Assembly (NCBI RefSeq): GCF_000428985.1
Contig: NZ_AUAZ01000005.1
Coordinates: 148,686 to 212,685 of the forward strand
Origin: Marinobacterium litorale DSM 23545
GTDB lineage: Bacteria > Pseudomonadota > Gammaproteobacteria > Pseudomonadales > Balneatricaceae
Direction: 5' to 3'
DNA: 64,000 bases
Below are positions 42,646 through 56,032 of the stretch, piece after piece; the stretch's first letter is position 1, and every line of letters begins with the position of its first letter. The position numbers and the translations under genes are program-made. The notes beneath the pieces are model-generated. The model did no database searches and was not told where the DNA came from. It worked only from the letters and a program-made list of their open reading frames with translations.

Positions 42646-45399
42646 TCAGAGACGGCCGTGGCACTGTTTGTATTTCTTGCCCGAGCCACAGGGGCAGGGA
42701 TCATTACGCCCAACCTTGGGCTGGTCACGGACAACGGTTTTCGGCGCTTCTGCACCCTCTTCTTCCGGCTGCGGCTCGGCTTGCTCCCTTTCCTGGGCAA
42801 CGGCGGAACTCTGGTCATGCTGGAAGTTCATCTGCTGACGTTCAGCCTGCTCGCGACGCTCACGCTCCATGGCTTCCACATCCTCCGGCTGACGCACTTT
42901 AACGTGGCTCAGGATACGGATCACATCGCGCTTTATATTTTCAAGCAGGTTCTGGAACAGGCTAAACGCTTCGCGCTTGTATTCCTGCTTGGGGTTTTTC
43001 TGGGCATAGCCGCGCAGATGGATCCCCTGACGCAGCAGATCCATGGTCTGCAGGTGTTCTTTCCACAGCGTATCCAGCACCTGGAGCATCACCTGCTTCT
43101 CGAACATGCGCATGGTCTCGGTACCGACCTGCTCTTCCTTGCTACGATATTCGTTAACGATCGCCTCATGGATACGCTCACGTAGCGGCTCCTCATGCAG
43201 GCTTTCATCGTCATCCAGCCACTGCTGAACCGGCAAGACAACCGCGAACTCGCTCTCCAGAGACTTTTGCAGCCCCTCCACATCCCAGGTTTCGGCCAAG
43301 CTCTGGGGCGGAATATGCTCATCGATAACGCCATCCACGACTTCCGTGCGGATCGCATCAACCGTCTCGGAAATATCATCAGTCGCCATGATCTCGTTGC
43401 GCTGGTCATACACCACCGAACGCTGATCGTTGGACACATCATCATATTCCAGCAGGGTTTTACGGATATCGAAGTTGCGCCCCTCAACCTTACGTTGAGC
43501 TTTCTCGATGGCGTTGCTGACCATCTTGTGCTCGATCGCCTCGCCCTTCTCCATACCCAGCGCCTGCATAAACTGGCGCACGCGGTCAGACGCGAAGATA
43601 CGCATCAGGTCATCTTCCAACGACAGGAAGAAGCGGGATGAACCGGGATCCCCCTGGCGGCCGGCGCGGCCACGCAGCTGGTTATCGATACGGCGAGACT
43701 CATGGCGCTCTGTACCGATGATATGCAGACCGCCTGCTTCAATCACGGTATCGTGACGCTTACGCCACTCCTCCACGGCCTGATCCACCTCGGTTTGAGT
43801 GCTGTCTTCAGCCAGGGCTTCAAGCTCTGCTTCGAGCTTGCCGCCAAGCTTGATATCAGTACCACGCCCCGCCATGTTAGTTGCTATGGTGACCGCTCCG
43901 GGACGACCCGCCTCGGCGATAATCTGCGCCTCACGCTCATGGTTCTTGGCGTTCAGAACGTTATGCGCAATGCCCTCTTTCTTAAGCAGTGCAGAGATCA
44001 GCTCTGAAGACTCAACTGAGGCGGTACCCACCAGCACTGGCTTGTTGTTCTCCTGGCAGTAGCGAATCTCCTTGACGATTGCCTCGTACTTCTCCTGCAT
44101 GGTCAGGTAGACAAGGTCATTGTAGTCGATACGGGCGATAGGGCGGTTGGTGGGGATAACCACCACATCCAGACCATAGATCTGGCGTAGCTCGAACGCT
44201 TCCGTATCGGCGGTCCCGGTCATGCCGGAGAGTTTTTCATAGAGGCGGAAATAGTTCTGGAAGGTGGTGGACGCCAGGGTCTGGCTTTCCTGTTGAATAT
44301 TGACTCCTTCCTTGGCTTCCACAGCCTGATGCAAGCCCTCGGACCAGCGGCGACCGGGCATTACACGACCGGTGTGCTCATCGACAATAACCACCTGTCC
44401 GCCCTGGACGATGTAATCCTTGTCGCGCTGGAACAGGTAGTGCGCCCGCAGACCCGCCAGCACATGATGCAGCAGATTAAGGTTTTGCGGGGCGTAAAGG
44501 CTCTCACCCTCCTGTAGCAGGCCCGCCTTGATCAGCAGCTCTTCTACCAGCTGGTGACCGGCTTCGGTGAGTTCTACGGTGCGGTTTTTCTCATCCACCG
44601 TGAAGTGTTCATCGATCACCTGTTCGGCATCTTTCGGATCCACTTCACCGAAGAACTGTTTGAGTTCCGGGATCAGCTGATTCACGGCACGATAGGTCTC
44701 GGAGCTGTCCTCAGCCGGACCGGAGATGATCAGCGGAGTTCGTGCTTCATCAATCAGGATGGAGTCCACTTCATCGACTACGGCGTAGTGGAAGTCGCGC
44801 TGCACCTTGTCTTCGATGCTGAACGCCATGTTGTCCCGCAGGTAATCGAAACCGAATTCGTTGTTGGTGCCGTAGGTGATATCACTGTTATATGCGGCAC
44901 GCTTCTCCTCCGGACTCTGACCCGACAGGATAACGCCGACCGTAAGGCCCAGCCCTTCGTACAGCGGGCGCATCCAGTCCGCGTCGCGGCTGGCCAGGTA
45001 GTCGTTGACCGTCACAACATGGACGCCGCGGGCGGGCAACGCGTTCAGGTATACGGCCAAGGTTGCAACCAGCGTTTTACCCTCACCGGTTTTCATCTCG
45101 GCAACCTTGCCGTCGTCCAGCGCCATACCACCGATGAGCTGTACATCGAAGTGACGCATACCCATGATCCGCTTGGACGCCTCACGTACGGTAGCAAAAG
45201 CTTCCGGTAACAGCTGGTCCAGGCTTTCACCCTCCTCAAGCCGCTTGCGGAAGCTTTCGGTCTGCGCTTTGAGCTCCTCATCGGAGAGTTTCTCCAACTC
45301 CGGTTCGAGGGCATTGATCTGCTTGACGATCCGCCCCATCCGTTTGAGTTCGCGATCGTTCTTACTTCCGAAAACTTTCTTGAGTAGTGATGTCAGCAT
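42646..45399 (-). CDS. secA: Preprotein translocase ATPase SecA
   Basis: A 917-residue motor driving Sec-dependent export. The start at 45399 ([21 protein letters not shown]) matches known SecA; the open frame upstream adds non-homologous residues. Walker A is in [19 protein letters not shown]-like Walker B in [20 protein letters not shown], and the second ATPase half has [13 protein letters not shown] and [25 protein letters not shown]. The C-terminus ends in the zinc SEC-C motif [17 protein letters not shown]. No secM-like gene lies between lpxC and secA. A GC-rich stem at 42635-42661 spans the stop codon, without a U run. Confidence 0.97.
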   Translation of the reverse strand: MLTSLLKKVFGSKNDRELKRMGRIVKQINALEPELEKLSDEELKAQTESFRKRLEEGESLDQLLPEAFATVREASKRIMGMRHFDVQLIGGMALDDGKVAEMKTGEGKTLVATLAVYLNALPARGVHVVTVNDYLASRDADWMRPLYEGLGLTVGVILSGQSPEEKRAAYNSDITYGTNNEFGFDYLRDNMAFSIEDKVQRDFHYAVVDEVDSILIDEARTPLIISGPAEDSSETYRAVNQLIPELKQFFGEVDPKDAEQVIDEHFTVDEKNRTVELTEAGHQLVEELLIKAGLLQEGESLYAPQNLNLLHHVLAGLRAHYLFQRDKDYIVQGGQVVIVDEHTGRVMPGRRWSEGLHQAVEAKEGVNIQQESQTLASTTFQNYFRLYEKLSGMTGTADTEAFELRQIYGLDVVVIPTNRPIARIDYNDLVYLTMQEKYEAIVKEIRYCQENNKPVLVGTASVESSELISALLKKEGIAHNVLNAKNHEREAQIIAEAGRPGAVTIATNMAGRGTDIKLGGKLEAELEALAEDSTQTEVDQAVEEWRKRHDTVIEAGGLHIIGTERHESRRIDNQLRGRAGRQGDPGSSRFFLSLEDDLMRIFASDRVRQFMQALGMEKGEAIEHKMVSNAIEKAQRKVEGRNFDIRKTLLEYDDVSNDQRSVVYDQRNEIMATDDISETVDAIRTEVVDGVIDEHIPPQSLAETWDVEGLQKSLESEFAVVLPVQQWLDDDESLHEEPLRERIHEAIVNEYRSKEEQVGTETMRMFEKQVMLQVLDTLWKEHLQTMDLLRQGIHLRGYAQKNPKQEYKREAFSLFQNLLENIKRDVIRILSHVKVRQPEDVEAMERERREQAERQQMNFQHDQSSAVAQEREQAEPQPEEEGAEAPKTVVRDQPKVGRNDPCPCGSGKKYKQCHGRL

Positions 45400-45469
45400 A
45401 ATTCGACTTTTAACCGGTTGAATGCAAAGCGGATCGCCCCATCCCTGAGGGGAGCGACGGACCATTCTA

Positions 45470-45499
45470 CCTATATTGGGACGGAGAGTAGAATGCCAA
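45470..45499 (-). promoter_or_regulatory. Candidate sigma70 promoter of secA
   Basis: Minus-strand -35 TTGGCA (45494-45499) and -10 TATAGG (45470-45475), 18 bases apart, lie after the lpxC terminator and about 60 bases upstream of the secA start. Confidence 0.5.
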
Positions 45500-45531
45500 G
45501 CGCAAAGAAATAGACTTATGGGTTAGACGGA

Positions 45532-45563
45532 CAAAAAAACGGGGCCTTTTGCTGGGCCCCGTT
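45532..45563 (-). terminator. Rho-independent terminator after lpxC
   Basis: On the minus strand AACGGGGCC / GGCCCCGTT form a perfect 9-bp stem with an 8-9-base loop followed by a T run. It is 26 bases past the lpxC stop and ends the dcw-lpxC transcript ahead of secA. Confidence 0.92.
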
Positions 45564-45588
45564 ACTGTATTTGGTTAGTGCTGCGGAA

Positions 45589-46503
45589 TCAAAGTGCCGC
45601 CGCCGGACGCTGATACGAGATCGGCGAAGGCTGCTGCTCATCCTCAAAGGTCACCACTTCAAAGGCGTCTTCGGTTTTCAGCAGTTTGCGCAACAGCAGG
45701 TTGTTGAGATGATGACCCGACTTGTAGCCATAGAACTCGCCGATCAGGCTTTTACCCAACAGGTAAAGATCACCCACCGCATCGAGAATCTTGTGCTTTA
45801 CGAATTCGTCATCGTAACGCAGCCCTTCGTCATTGAGCACTCGGTAGTCATCAACCACGATGGCGTTATCGAAACTACCACCAAGCACCAGATTCTGGGA
45901 GCGCAAATACTCGATATCACGCATAAAGCCGAAGGTACGCGCCCGGCTCACTTCCTTAACGAACGAAGTACTGGAGAAATCCAGGCTCGCGGTTTTGTTA
46001 CGAGTGGCGAAGGCGGGATGATCGAAATCGATACAAAAACCGACCTTGAAACCATCGAACGGCTTGAAGGTCGCGGTTTTCCCTTCGTTCTCGACCGTCA
46101 CTTCCTTCTTGATGCGGATAAACTGCTTGGGCGCATCCTGCTCCTGGATTCCGGCGGACTGAACCAGGAAGACGAATGGCGCGGCGCTGCCGTCCATGAT
46201 CGGTACCTCTTCCGAGCTCAGCTCCACAACCAGGTTGTCGATCCCCAGACCGGCCAGCGCTGACAGCAGGTGTTCAACAGTGGCCACGCGGACCCCGTTG
46301 CTCGACAGGTTGGTGGACAGCGTTGTGTCGACCACATTCAGAGCCGACGCCTGGATATCCACTGACGGCTCCAGATCGGTACGGCGGAACACAATCCCGG
46401 TATTCTCCGCAGCCGGCTTCAGAGTCAGGTAAACTTTCTGGCCGGTGTGAAGACCGATCCCGGTCGCTTTGATGCTGTTTTTGAGTGTCCGCTGTCTGAT
46501 CAT
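45589..46503 (-). CDS. lpxC: UDP-3-O-acyl-N-acetylglucosamine deacetylase
   Basis: A 304-residue zinc deacetylase catalysing the committed step of lipid A synthesis. The start at 46503 ([31 protein letters not shown]) matches the family. Zinc and catalytic residues are in [29 protein letters not shown] and [17 protein letters not shown]. It lies after ftsZ, as in other gammaproteobacteria, and is followed by a strong terminator. Confidence 0.97.
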   Translation of the reverse strand: MIRQRTLKNSIKATGIGLHTGQKVYLTLKPAAENTGIVFRRTDLEPSVDIQASALNVVDTTLSTNLSSNGVRVATVEHLLSALAGLGIDNLVVELSSEEVPIMDGSAAPFVFLVQSAGIQEQDAPKQFIRIKKEVTVENEGKTATFKPFDGFKVGFCIDFDHPAFATRNKTASLDFSSTSFVKEVSRARTFGFMRDIEYLRSQNLVLGGSFDNAIVVDDYRVLNDEGLRYDDEFVKHKILDAVGDLYLLGKSLIGEFYGYKSGHHLNNLLLRKLLKTEDAFEVVTFEDEQQPSPISYQRPAAAL

Positions 46504-46534
46504 CCGTCTCGCCGTCAGTTGGTCGTTAAATAAC

Positions 46535-46563
46535 GGCTTATCGTAACAAAAATGTGATAAGCC
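46535..46563 (-). terminator. Hairpin between ftsZ and lpxC (attenuator-like)
   Basis: GGCTTATC / GATAAGCC is a perfect 8-bp stem enclosing an inner ACA/TGT pairing with an A/T loop. It lies 24 bases past ftsZ and 32 bases before lpxC. There is no long U run (GTTATTT follows on the minus strand). Partial termination or mRNA processing between ftsZ and lpxC is the likely role. Confidence 0.4.
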
Positions 46564-46587
46564 CACCACTTAACTCAGTTATCTAAA

Positions 46588-47772
46588 TCAGTCGGCCTGA
46601 CGACGCAGGAACGTAGGAATATCCAGCATTCCATAGTCACTTTCGTCGCGCCCACTTTCACTGCTCTTGCGCTCGCCCGGCTTTTCGATCAGCGCTTCTT
46701 CGCGCTGACGGCGCAGGATGGTGGGCAGCTCAATCTGGTCCAGGTCCAGGGAGCCGTCCGGCTTGCGGCCATTGCCCTGCTTGGAGTGGACCACGCGCAG
46801 GTTGGCATCCTCACCACGATCCAGGCCGGTGGCTACTACGGTGACCTTGATATCGTCACCAAGTTCCGGATCGATCACGGTACCCACCACGATAGTTGCA
46901 TCATCGGAGGCATACTCTTCGACGATGTTACCCACCTCGGTGAACTCACCCAGGCTCAGATCTTCGCCGGCTGCGATGTTGACCAGAATACCGCTGGCCC
47001 CTTTCAGGTCGATATCTTCCAGCAGCGGACTGCGAATCGCCTGCTCCGCCGCTTCCTGGGCGCGGTTGTCACCGCGCGCGACAGCAGTGCCCATCATCGC
47101 CATCCCCATTTCGGACATCACGGTACGCACATCGGCAAAGTCCACGTTGATCATGCCGGGGCGTGTGATCAGGTCCGCAATCCCCTGGACCGCGCCTTTC
47201 AGCACGTTGTTGGCTGCACTGAATGCGTTGATCAGGGAGCAGTTTTTGCCCAGCACCTGCATCAGTTTTTCATTGGGGATGATGATCAGGGAGTCCACAT
47301 TGCCCCGCAGCTCCTTGATGCCCTCTTCCGCGATCTTCATGCGCTTGCGCCCTTCAAACGGGAACGGCTTGGTCACCACCGCCACGGTGAGCACACCGAG
47401 CTCGCGCGCTATTTCAGCCACAATCGGCGCGGCGCCGGTTCCGGTACCACCGCCCATACCCGCTGTGATAAAGACCATATCAGCCCCTTCCAGCGCTTCG
47501 GCGATCCGCTCGCGGTCCTCAAGCGCTGCTGTACGGCCCACTTCCGGGTTGGCCCCGGCACCCAGACCCTTGGTCAGCTCACCGCCGATGTGCAGCGAAA
47601 CGCGGGAGGCCATTTTGCTCAGTGCCTGTGCGTCGGTATTGGCGCAGACAAATTCAACGCCTTCCACGGCATTATCGACCATGTACTGGACGGCGTTGCC
47701 GCCACCACCGCCAACACCCACGACCTTGATGACCGCGTTCTGCTGGATATTTTCAATCAGTTCGAATTCCAT
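46588..47772 (-). CDS. ftsZ: Cell division protein FtsZ
   Basis: A 394-residue tubulin-like GTPase forming the Z ring. The start at 47772 (MEFELIENIQQNAVIKVVGVGGGGGNAV) has a strong GGAGG upstream. The GTP signature GGGTGTG is in FITAGMGGGTGTGAAPIVAEIA, and the T7 loop is NVDFADVR. The variable linker is followed by the C-terminal peptide LDIPTFLRRQAD, which binds FtsA and ZipA. It follows ftsA by 65 bases. Confidence 0.98.
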   Translation of the reverse strand: MEFELIENIQQNAVIKVVGVGGGGGNAVQYMVDNAVEGVEFVCANTDAQALSKMASRVSLHIGGELTKGLGAGANPEVGRTAALEDRERIAEALEGADMVFITAGMGGGTGTGAAPIVAEIARELGVLTVAVVTKPFPFEGRKRMKIAEEGIKELRGNVDSLIIIPNEKLMQVLGKNCSLINAFSAANNVLKGAVQGIADLITRPGMINVDFADVRTVMSEMGMAMMGTAVARGDNRAQEAAEQAIRSPLLEDIDLKGASGILVNIAAGEDLSLGEFTEVGNIVEEYASDDATIVVGTVIDPELGDDIKVTVVATGLDRGEDANLRVVHSKQGNGRKPDGSLDLDQIELPTILRRQREEALIEKPGERKSSESGRDESDYGMLDIPTFLRRQAD

Positions 47773-47837
47773 TGTTTTCCTCCCCGCCAGCGCCTGCCCA
47801 TACCTTCCGGCGTCTGGCATTAAAGCGTTGAATTGTT

Positions 47838-49088
47838 TTAGAAATTACCCTGTAACCAGGCCTTGATGCGGTGCAAAAGGCCTGGTCCCGACACACCTTT
47901 TATCTTCACATCCGCCTCCTGTTGAATACGTTCCGGTTCGGCCGGGCCGTGATCGGCCCGGGCGTAATGCAAAAGCCCGATACCCGTGGCGTAGATCGGG
48001 TTACTCAGCAGATCTTCCATACCGCGTACGCCTTGAGGACGAGCCAATCGAACCGGCATGTGGAAAATCTCCTCCGCCAGTTCCACCGCGCCTTCCATCT
48101 TGGCCGTACCGCCGGTAAGAACGATCCCCGCCGCTACCAGATCTTCAAATCCGCTGCGCCGCAGCTCCGCCTGCACCAGCGTGAACAACTCCTCATACCG
48201 GGGCTCGACCACCTCGGCCAAAGCCTGCCGAGACAGGTCCCGCGCCGGACGGTCGCCGACACTGGGCACTTTGATCATCTCTTCCGGGCGCGCCAGCTGA
48301 GCCAGCGCACAGGCGTATTTGATCTTGAGCTGTTCCGCGTTGACGGTGGGCGTCCGCAGCGCCATGGCGATATCGTTGGTGACCTGATCCCCGGCAATGG
48401 GGATTACCGCCGTATGGCGAATCGCCCCGCCGGTAAAGACCGCGATATCGGTAGTGCCCCCACCGATATCCACCAGGCACACGCCGAGATCCTTTTCATC
48501 ATCAGTCAGCACCGAGTAGCTGGAAGCCAGCTGCTCCAGCACCACGGCTTCCACCTCCAGACCACATCGACGAATACATTTCTCAATGTTCTGGACCGCA
48601 TTGATCGCCCCACAGACCAGATGCACCTTGGCTTCCAGACGAACGCCGGACATACCCAGAGGCTCACGGATCCCCTCCTGATGATCGATCAGGTACTCCT
48701 GGGGCAAAATGTGAAGAATCTTCTGATCCGCCGGAATCGCCACCGCCCGGGCCGCGTCGATCACCCGCTCCAGATCATAATCAGACACCTCACGGTCTCT
48801 CACGGCCACGATGCCATGCGAGTTATGACTGCTTATGTGGCTGCCTGCGATCCCCACGGTCACCGAGTGGATCTTGCAGCCGGCCATCAGTTCAGCCTCC
48901 TCCACCGCACGCTGAATGGAGTGCACGGTGGATTCGATATTCACCACCACTCCCCGTTTCAGACCGCGCGACGGATGTGAGCCGACACCAACAATTTCAA
49001 TCGCGCCGGTGTCGGTGATCTCACCGACCAGACACACCACCTTGGAGGTGCCGATATCCAGCGCAACGATCATGTTACTTTGGCTCAT
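47838..49088 (-). CDS. ftsA: Cell division protein FtsA
   Basis: A 416-residue actin-like protein tethering FtsZ to the membrane. The start at 49088 (MSQSNMIVALDIGTSKVVCLVGEI) has AAAGGGG just upstream; longer open frame reaches back into ftsQ. The ATP-binding motifs are DIGTSKV, LVDIGGGTTDIAVF and GIVLTGGTAKMEG. The C-terminus ends in an amphipathic helix (LLHRIKAWLQGNF) for membrane binding. It lies 7 bases after ftsQ. Confidence 0.97.
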   Translation of the reverse strand: MSQSNMIVALDIGTSKVVCLVGEITDTGAIEIVGVGSHPSRGLKRGVVVNIESTVHSIQRAVEEAELMAGCKIHSVTVGIAGSHISSHNSHGIVAVRDREVSDYDLERVIDAARAVAIPADQKILHILPQEYLIDHQEGIREPLGMSGVRLEAKVHLVCGAINAVQNIEKCIRRCGLEVEAVVLEQLASSYSVLTDDEKDLGVCLVDIGGGTTDIAVFTGGAIRHTAVIPIAGDQVTNDIAMALRTPTVNAEQLKIKYACALAQLARPEEMIKVPSVGDRPARDLSRQALAEVVEPRYEELFTLVQAELRRSGFEDLVAAGIVLTGGTAKMEGAVELAEEIFHMPVRLARPQGVRGMEDLLSNPIYATGIGLLHYARADHGPAEPERIQQEADVKIKGVSGPGLLHRIKAWLQGNF

Positions 49089-49095
49089 AGCCCCT

Positions 49096-49920
49096 TTATC
49101 CTGCATTTTCACTGTTCTCTTCGGCTCGCCAGCGTACGGCGATACCGTTGGTGTAACGAATGTCGATCTGCTCAATCTGCTCGGCACGCTCGGCCAGCTC
49201 AAGCTGATATACGGCCAGGAAACGGCGTAATCGTGGTATTAACTGCTCACGCCCGGCCACAACCTTGATCCCGTTCCGCAACTCCAGCGTCCAGGCACCA
49301 CGCGCTTCCAACGTCAGCCCATCCAGTTTCAGGCCCGTGGCCGCGAACATCCGGTTCAGGTCGTGGAACTGTTCCATGATCCGAACCGTCTCGTGGGCAG
49401 GCCCGCTAAGCATCGGCAACGACCGATATTCCGGTTTCAACTCGGGCCAGAAGATGTCGCCTTGATGATTCAACAAGCCCTTGTCGCCCCAGCGCGCTAC
49501 CGGAACCTCTTCCACCAGATCAACGCGAAGTGCCGGCGGCCACTGCCGGCTGATCCCGGCGTCATGCACCCATGGGTCGCGAATCACGGCCTCACGCAAC
49601 TGCTCCAGATCCAGCTCCAGTAACGCGGCATTCAATTCCTGCTCCAGCCCCTGCGCGATGGACTGCTTATCCAGGTGCCGTGTCGCGCCGGATACGTGAA
49701 TCTGTGTGACCGGTTGGTCCAGCCAGCGCCAGATATCACGCACTGATGAACTGAGGATGCCGAGAAACACCACCAGCAACGTCAGCAATACGAACGGGCG
49801 CCAGTACCAATCCGCATCCATGGCGGCACGCTCTTCCCGTGCCGGACGTGCCACGGCACCAGATGGACGCGTCTTAGCTTCCTCCTGCTGGCGTTGTTTC
49901 CATGGCAACGTCATCAACAT
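49096..49920 (-). CDS. ftsQ: Cell division protein FtsQ
   Basis: A 274-residue bitopic divisome protein linking early and late division proteins (with FtsB/FtsL). It has a short cytoplasmic N-terminus, one membrane helix (WRPFVLLTLLVVFLGILS, about 41-58), a POTRA domain (ITQIHVSGATRHLDKQSIAQGLEQEL) and the FtsQ beta domain. GGGAGG 7 bases before the ATG supports the start. It is 2 bases after ddlB. Confidence 0.95.
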   Translation of the reverse strand: MLMTLPWKQRQQEEAKTRPSGAVARPAREERAAMDADWYWRPFVLLTLLVVFLGILSSSVRDIWRWLDQPVTQIHVSGATRHLDKQSIAQGLEQELNAALLELDLEQLREAVIRDPWVHDAGISRQWPPALRVDLVEEVPVARWGDKGLLNHQGDIFWPELKPEYRSLPMLSGPAHETVRIMEQFHDLNRMFAATGLKLDGLTLEARGAWTLELRNGIKVVAGREQLIPRLRRFLAVYQLELAERAEQIEQIDIRYTNGIAVRWRAEENSENAG

Positions 49921-49922
49921 GA

Positions 49923-52337
<2,415 letters not shown>

Positions 52338-52341
<4 letters not shown>

Positions 52342-53426
52342 TTCATTACCTCCAGACATACCCGGGCCACCTGTTCACCGGCATCCGCTCGTGCCAGGGC
52401 TTTTGCCGCCCCGGCCATTTGCAGCAATTTGTCCCGGTCGCTCAACTCCGTCAGCAGTTCGCTCAGGCGCTGCGCAGTCAGCTCGCTCTGTTTCGCTCTC
52501 ACACCACCGCCCGCTTCACTGATAAAACCGGCGTTGGCAGTTTGATGGTCATCAATGGCGTTCGGCAGCGGAATCAGGATCGATGCCACGCCGGCTATGG
52601 CCAGCTCACTGACTGTCAACGCTCCCGCCCGACAGATCACCAGATCCGCCCAGGCGTAAGCTTCATCCATCTTTTCAATAAAGGGGACCGGCTCAATCTC
52701 CAGGCCGGCCTTCTTGTATGCGGCTTTGGCATCATCGATATTGCGTTTACCGGCCTGATGCCAGACCTGCGGGCGTGCCGCTTCCGGCATCTGCGCCAAG
52801 GCCTGTGGCAGCAACTCATTGATGGCCCGTGCCCCCAGACTCCCGCCCACAACAAGCAGACGCACCGGCCCTTCACGTTGTTGGTAACGCTCCCGGGGAT
52901 CAGCCAGCTGCAGAATCGGCCCGCGCACGGGGTTGCCGGTCACATCCCCCTTATCCCGGCCACCAAACGCGCCCGGAAACGCCTGCAAAACACGGGTGGC
53001 ATAGCGTGAAAGAATCCTATTCGTGGTTCCCGCGACTGCATTCTGCTCATGGATAACCAGGGGAATCCGGCTCAGCCAGGCCATGATTCCGCCGGGACCT
53101 GATGCAAATCCTCCCATGCCCAGGACCGAGTCGGGCCGCACCCGGCGGATAACACGCCACGCCTGCCAGAGCGCCAGCAACAGTTTGAACGGTGCCAACA
53201 GCTGGCTGGCGCGGCTTTTGCCACGGAATCCCTGGATCGAAATGCAGTGCAACGGGATGCCCGCACGGGGCACAACATCGGCCTCAATACCAGCGGCAGT
53301 CCCCAACCACTGCACATCTACCCCTTGCGCTCGCAGGACATCCGCCGTCGCCAGCGCCGGAAATACGTGGCCGCCGGTGCCGCCAGCCATAATCAGAACT
53401 CGCCGCTGTTGACGCGCCTTAGACAT
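52338..53426 (-). CDS. murG: Lipid II-forming GlcNAc transferase MurG
   Basis: A 362-residue GT-B glycosyltransferase joining GlcNAc to lipid I at the inner membrane. The start at 53426 ([31 protein letters not shown]) has GGGGGAG 4 bases upstream and overlaps ftsW by 8 bases. The G loops MAGGTGGH and [10 protein letters not shown], and the UDP-GlcNAc site [40 protein letters not shown], are intact. Confidence 0.96.
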
Positions 53427-54678
53427 GACGCTCCCCCTTGGCTTTGCGTGACCCGCCCGCCGCAGTGGCCGGCAAACCGAGACGCCGGCGTTTAAGCTCA
53501 AAGTCGATTCGCTGGACGATCGCTATCATGCCGCAGCACACCAACAGACTACTGCCGCCATAGCTCAGCAGCGGCAACGTCAAACCTTTGGTAGGCAGGG
53601 CTCCCACGTTGACTCCGATATTGATCATCGCCTGCCCGGCAATAATGAAACCGAAACCGTAGCTGACGTAGGCCATGAAAAACTGCTTCAGTTTCTCCGC
53701 CTGGCGCCCGATCAGGAAAATACGTGCGACCAAAACACCGTAGAGCAGGCAGACCAGCAGAGCCCCAACCATGCCCAGCTCTTCGGCCAGTACCGAGTAA
53801 ACGAAATCGGTATGAGCTTCAGGCAGGTAGAACAGCTTCTGAACGCTGTTACCCAGCCCTGCACCCAACCAGTCACCGCGGCCAAACGCAATCTGAGCCT
53901 GAGACAGTTGATAGCCGGCACCAAACGGGTCGGCCCAGGGGTCGGTAAAGGTTTTCAGGCGCTCCAGACGATAGGGCTGTGCCACGGCCAGCGCACCCAC
54001 CAGCCCGATAGCGGCACCAACCAGAATAAAGAACTGGGTCGGGCGCATCCCGCCGAGAAAGATCATACCCATCACAGCGCCCATCAAAACGACAGTGGCG
54101 CCATAGTCCGGCTCCATAATCAGTACGAACACATAGAGTGCCAATGGGAATGCCGGTTTGATCACGCCCCACCAGGTGCTTCGAACCTCACCGAGTCGTC
54201 GCACCAGGTAGCCGCTCATAAACAGCACCATACACACCTTGGCGATCTCAGAAGCCTGAAGGTTCACCGGCCCCAGCCCGATCCAACGCCGACTGCCGTT
54301 AACCTCGCGGCCAATACCGGGAATCAGCACGATGGTCAGCAAAACCAGGCCGGCAAACAGCAGCGGAACCCCAAAGCGTTCCCAGAAACGTACGGGAATC
54401 ATCATCGTTACCGCAGCCCCAATCAGGGCCAGCACCATAAAGCTGCCGTGACGAACAATAAAGTAACCCGCGGAACCGAAATTTTTGGCCGCAACATCCA
54501 TGGACGCCGAGGTAATCATGACAAATCCGATCAAAATCAGACTCAGCGTGGACAACATCAGCCAGGGATCGAACGGCAACACCCCCGCGGGCGCTGCCGG
54601 TGCCCCTAAGGTTTTCCAGCGTTCAGGAAGAGACAGTCCAATCTTGGGCATTCTGAGCCGAGGGATCGTCAGTCGCAT
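53419..54678 (-). CDS. ftsW: Septal peptidoglycan glycosyltransferase FtsW
   Basis: A 419-residue SEDS-family polymerase with ten predicted membrane helices, working with FtsI in septal wall synthesis. Typical segments include GREVNGSRRWIGLGPVNLQASEIAKVCMVLFMSGYL, QAQIAFGRGDWLGAGLGNSVQKLFYLPEAHTDFVYSVLAEELG and ALPTKGLTLPLLSYGGSSLLV. It overlaps murD by 10 bases upstream and murG by 8 downstream. Confidence 0.96.
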   Translation of the reverse strand: MRLTIPRLRMPKIGLSLPERWKTLGAPAAPAGVLPFDPWLMLSTLSLILIGFVMITSASMDVAAKNFGSAGYFIVRHGSFMVLALIGAAVTMMIPVRFWERFGVPLLFAGLVLLTIVLIPGIGREVNGSRRWIGLGPVNLQASEIAKVCMVLFMSGYLVRRLGEVRSTWWGVIKPAFPLALYVFVLIMEPDYGATVVLMGAVMGMIFLGGMRPTQFFILVGAAIGLVGALAVAQPYRLERLKTFTDPWADPFGAGYQLSQAQIAFGRGDWLGAGLGNSVQKLFYLPEAHTDFVYSVLAEELGMVGALLVCLLYGVLVARIFLIGRQAEKLKQFFMAYVSYGFGFIIAGQAMINIGVNVGALPTKGLTLPLLSYGGSSLLVCCGMIAIVQRIDFELKRRRLGLPATAAGGSRKAKGERHV

Positions 54679-56024
54679 GGCAGTCCCTCCACCGCTTCAA
54701 CAAACACCCGACCCCGCTCGGGGTAACCTGAATACATATCAAAGCTGGCACAGGCCGGTGATAGCAGTACAACATCGCCCGGACGTGCCAGCGCCCTGGC
54801 TTGTTGCACCGCATCGGTCATATCAGCCGCAAAATGACTGGGCACCGAGGACACATCTGCAGCAATCTGCTGTGCATCCCGTCCTATCAATACCAGTGCA
54901 CGCCCCAGTTTTCCCATGGGCGCAGAGAGCTCAGAAAAGGCCTGCTCTTTACCGACCCCTCCAGCAATCAGGACGATGCGCCCATCGGGCCCCAGCGTAT
55001 CGCCCAGGCCACGGAGTGCGGCCAGCGTTGCTCCCACGTTGGTCCCCTTGGAGTCGTTAAACCAACTCAGCCCCGCCTTATCCGCCACCCACTGACAACG
55101 ATGTTCGAGGCCCGAGAACGCTTTTATCGCTTCCAGCATGGCAGGTATCGGCAGTCCAACAGCCTCGCCCAACGCCAGGGCGGCCAGCGCATTGGCCTGA
55201 TTATGGCTGCCGCGGACCTTCATCTGCGACACCGGCATCAACGGCTCCAACCCTTTAGCAAGCCAGTTCTCGCCTGATTTTTCCAGCAGGCCGTACTGGC
55301 CCAGATCGGGCTTGCCGAGCCCAAAGCTGATTCGCTCTGCGCCCTGCGGTAGCAATGGCTGGGTCAGTGGATCATCGCGGTTTTCAACCGCCCAGTGACA
55401 ACCGCGATAAATTCGGTGTTTGGCCGCGTGATAGGCGGGTATATCCGGGTACCGGTCCAGGTGATCGGGGCTGATATTCAGTACGGTCGCCGCATCGGCC
55501 CGCAGGTTATGGGTGGTTTCCAACTGGAAACTGGACAGCTCAAGCACGTAGAGCTCCGCATTTTCATCCAGAAGATCCAGCGCCGGCGTGCCCAAGTTGC
55601 CACCAACTTTGACCTTAACCCCAGCCGCCTCGGCCATCTCGCCCACCAGTGTGGTCACGGTACTCTTAGCGTTGGAGCCCGTGATCGCAACAATCGGCGC
55701 TTTGGCCTCGGCCCTGAACAGATCTATATCACCACTCAGCGCGACCCCGGCTTTAACGGCAGCTTGTATCGCCGGATCCGACTGCGCGACACCGGGACTC
55801 AGCAGAATCTCATCAACGCGAGACAGCAGCGCCGCATCCAGAGGACCGGTAAATACTTCGATCTGTGGATAATCCCGGCGCATACTGTCAAGGCCCGGTG
55901 GTTGTTCACGCGTATCGCACACAAAGAAAGGCAGGCCTCGACGCGCCAGATAGCGCACGCAGGCAAGCCCGGTCTGACCCAGACCGACCACCGCTCTTCT
56001 TTTATCTGTTGCGATCAGGCTCAT
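54669..56024 (-). CDS. murD: UDP-N-acetylmuramoyl-L-alanine--D-glutamate ligase
   Basis: A 451-residue Mur ligase adding D-Glu. I place the start at ATG 56024, with GGTGAG 7 bases upstream; a GTG four codons earlier overlaps the mraY stop and is the alternative. Motifs: AVVGLGQTGLACVRYLARRG, ATP loop AITGSNAKSTVTTLVGEMA, and NDSKGTNVGATLAALRGLGDTLGPDGRIVLIAGGVGKEQAF. Normal dcw position between mraY and ftsW. Confidence 0.95.
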   Translation of the reverse strand: MSLIATDKRRAVVGLGQTGLACVRYLARRGLPFFVCDTREQPPGLDSMRRDYPQIEVFTGPLDAALLSRVDEILLSPGVAQSDPAIQAAVKAGVALSGDIDLFRAEAKAPIVAITGSNAKSTVTTLVGEMAEAAGVKVKVGGNLGTPALDLLDENAELYVLELSSFQLETTHNLRADAATVLNISPDHLDRYPDIPAYHAAKHRIYRGCHWAVENRDDPLTQPLLPQGAERISFGLGKPDLGQYGLLEKSGENWLAKGLEPLMPVSQMKVRGSHNQANALAALALGEAVGLPIPAMLEAIKAFSGLEHRCQWVADKAGLSWFNDSKGTNVGATLAALRGLGDTLGPDGRIVLIAGGVGKEQAFSELSAPMGKLGRALVLIGRDAQQIAADVSSVPSHFAADMTDAVQQARALARPGDVVLLSPACASFDMYSGYPERGRVFVEAVEGLPCD

Positions 56025-56032
56025 ATTCTGAC

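Noticed and set aside
42635..42661. GC-rich stem over the secA stop codon as a terminator
   Set aside because: No U run follows on the minus strand and argJ starts close behind, so read-through is more likely.
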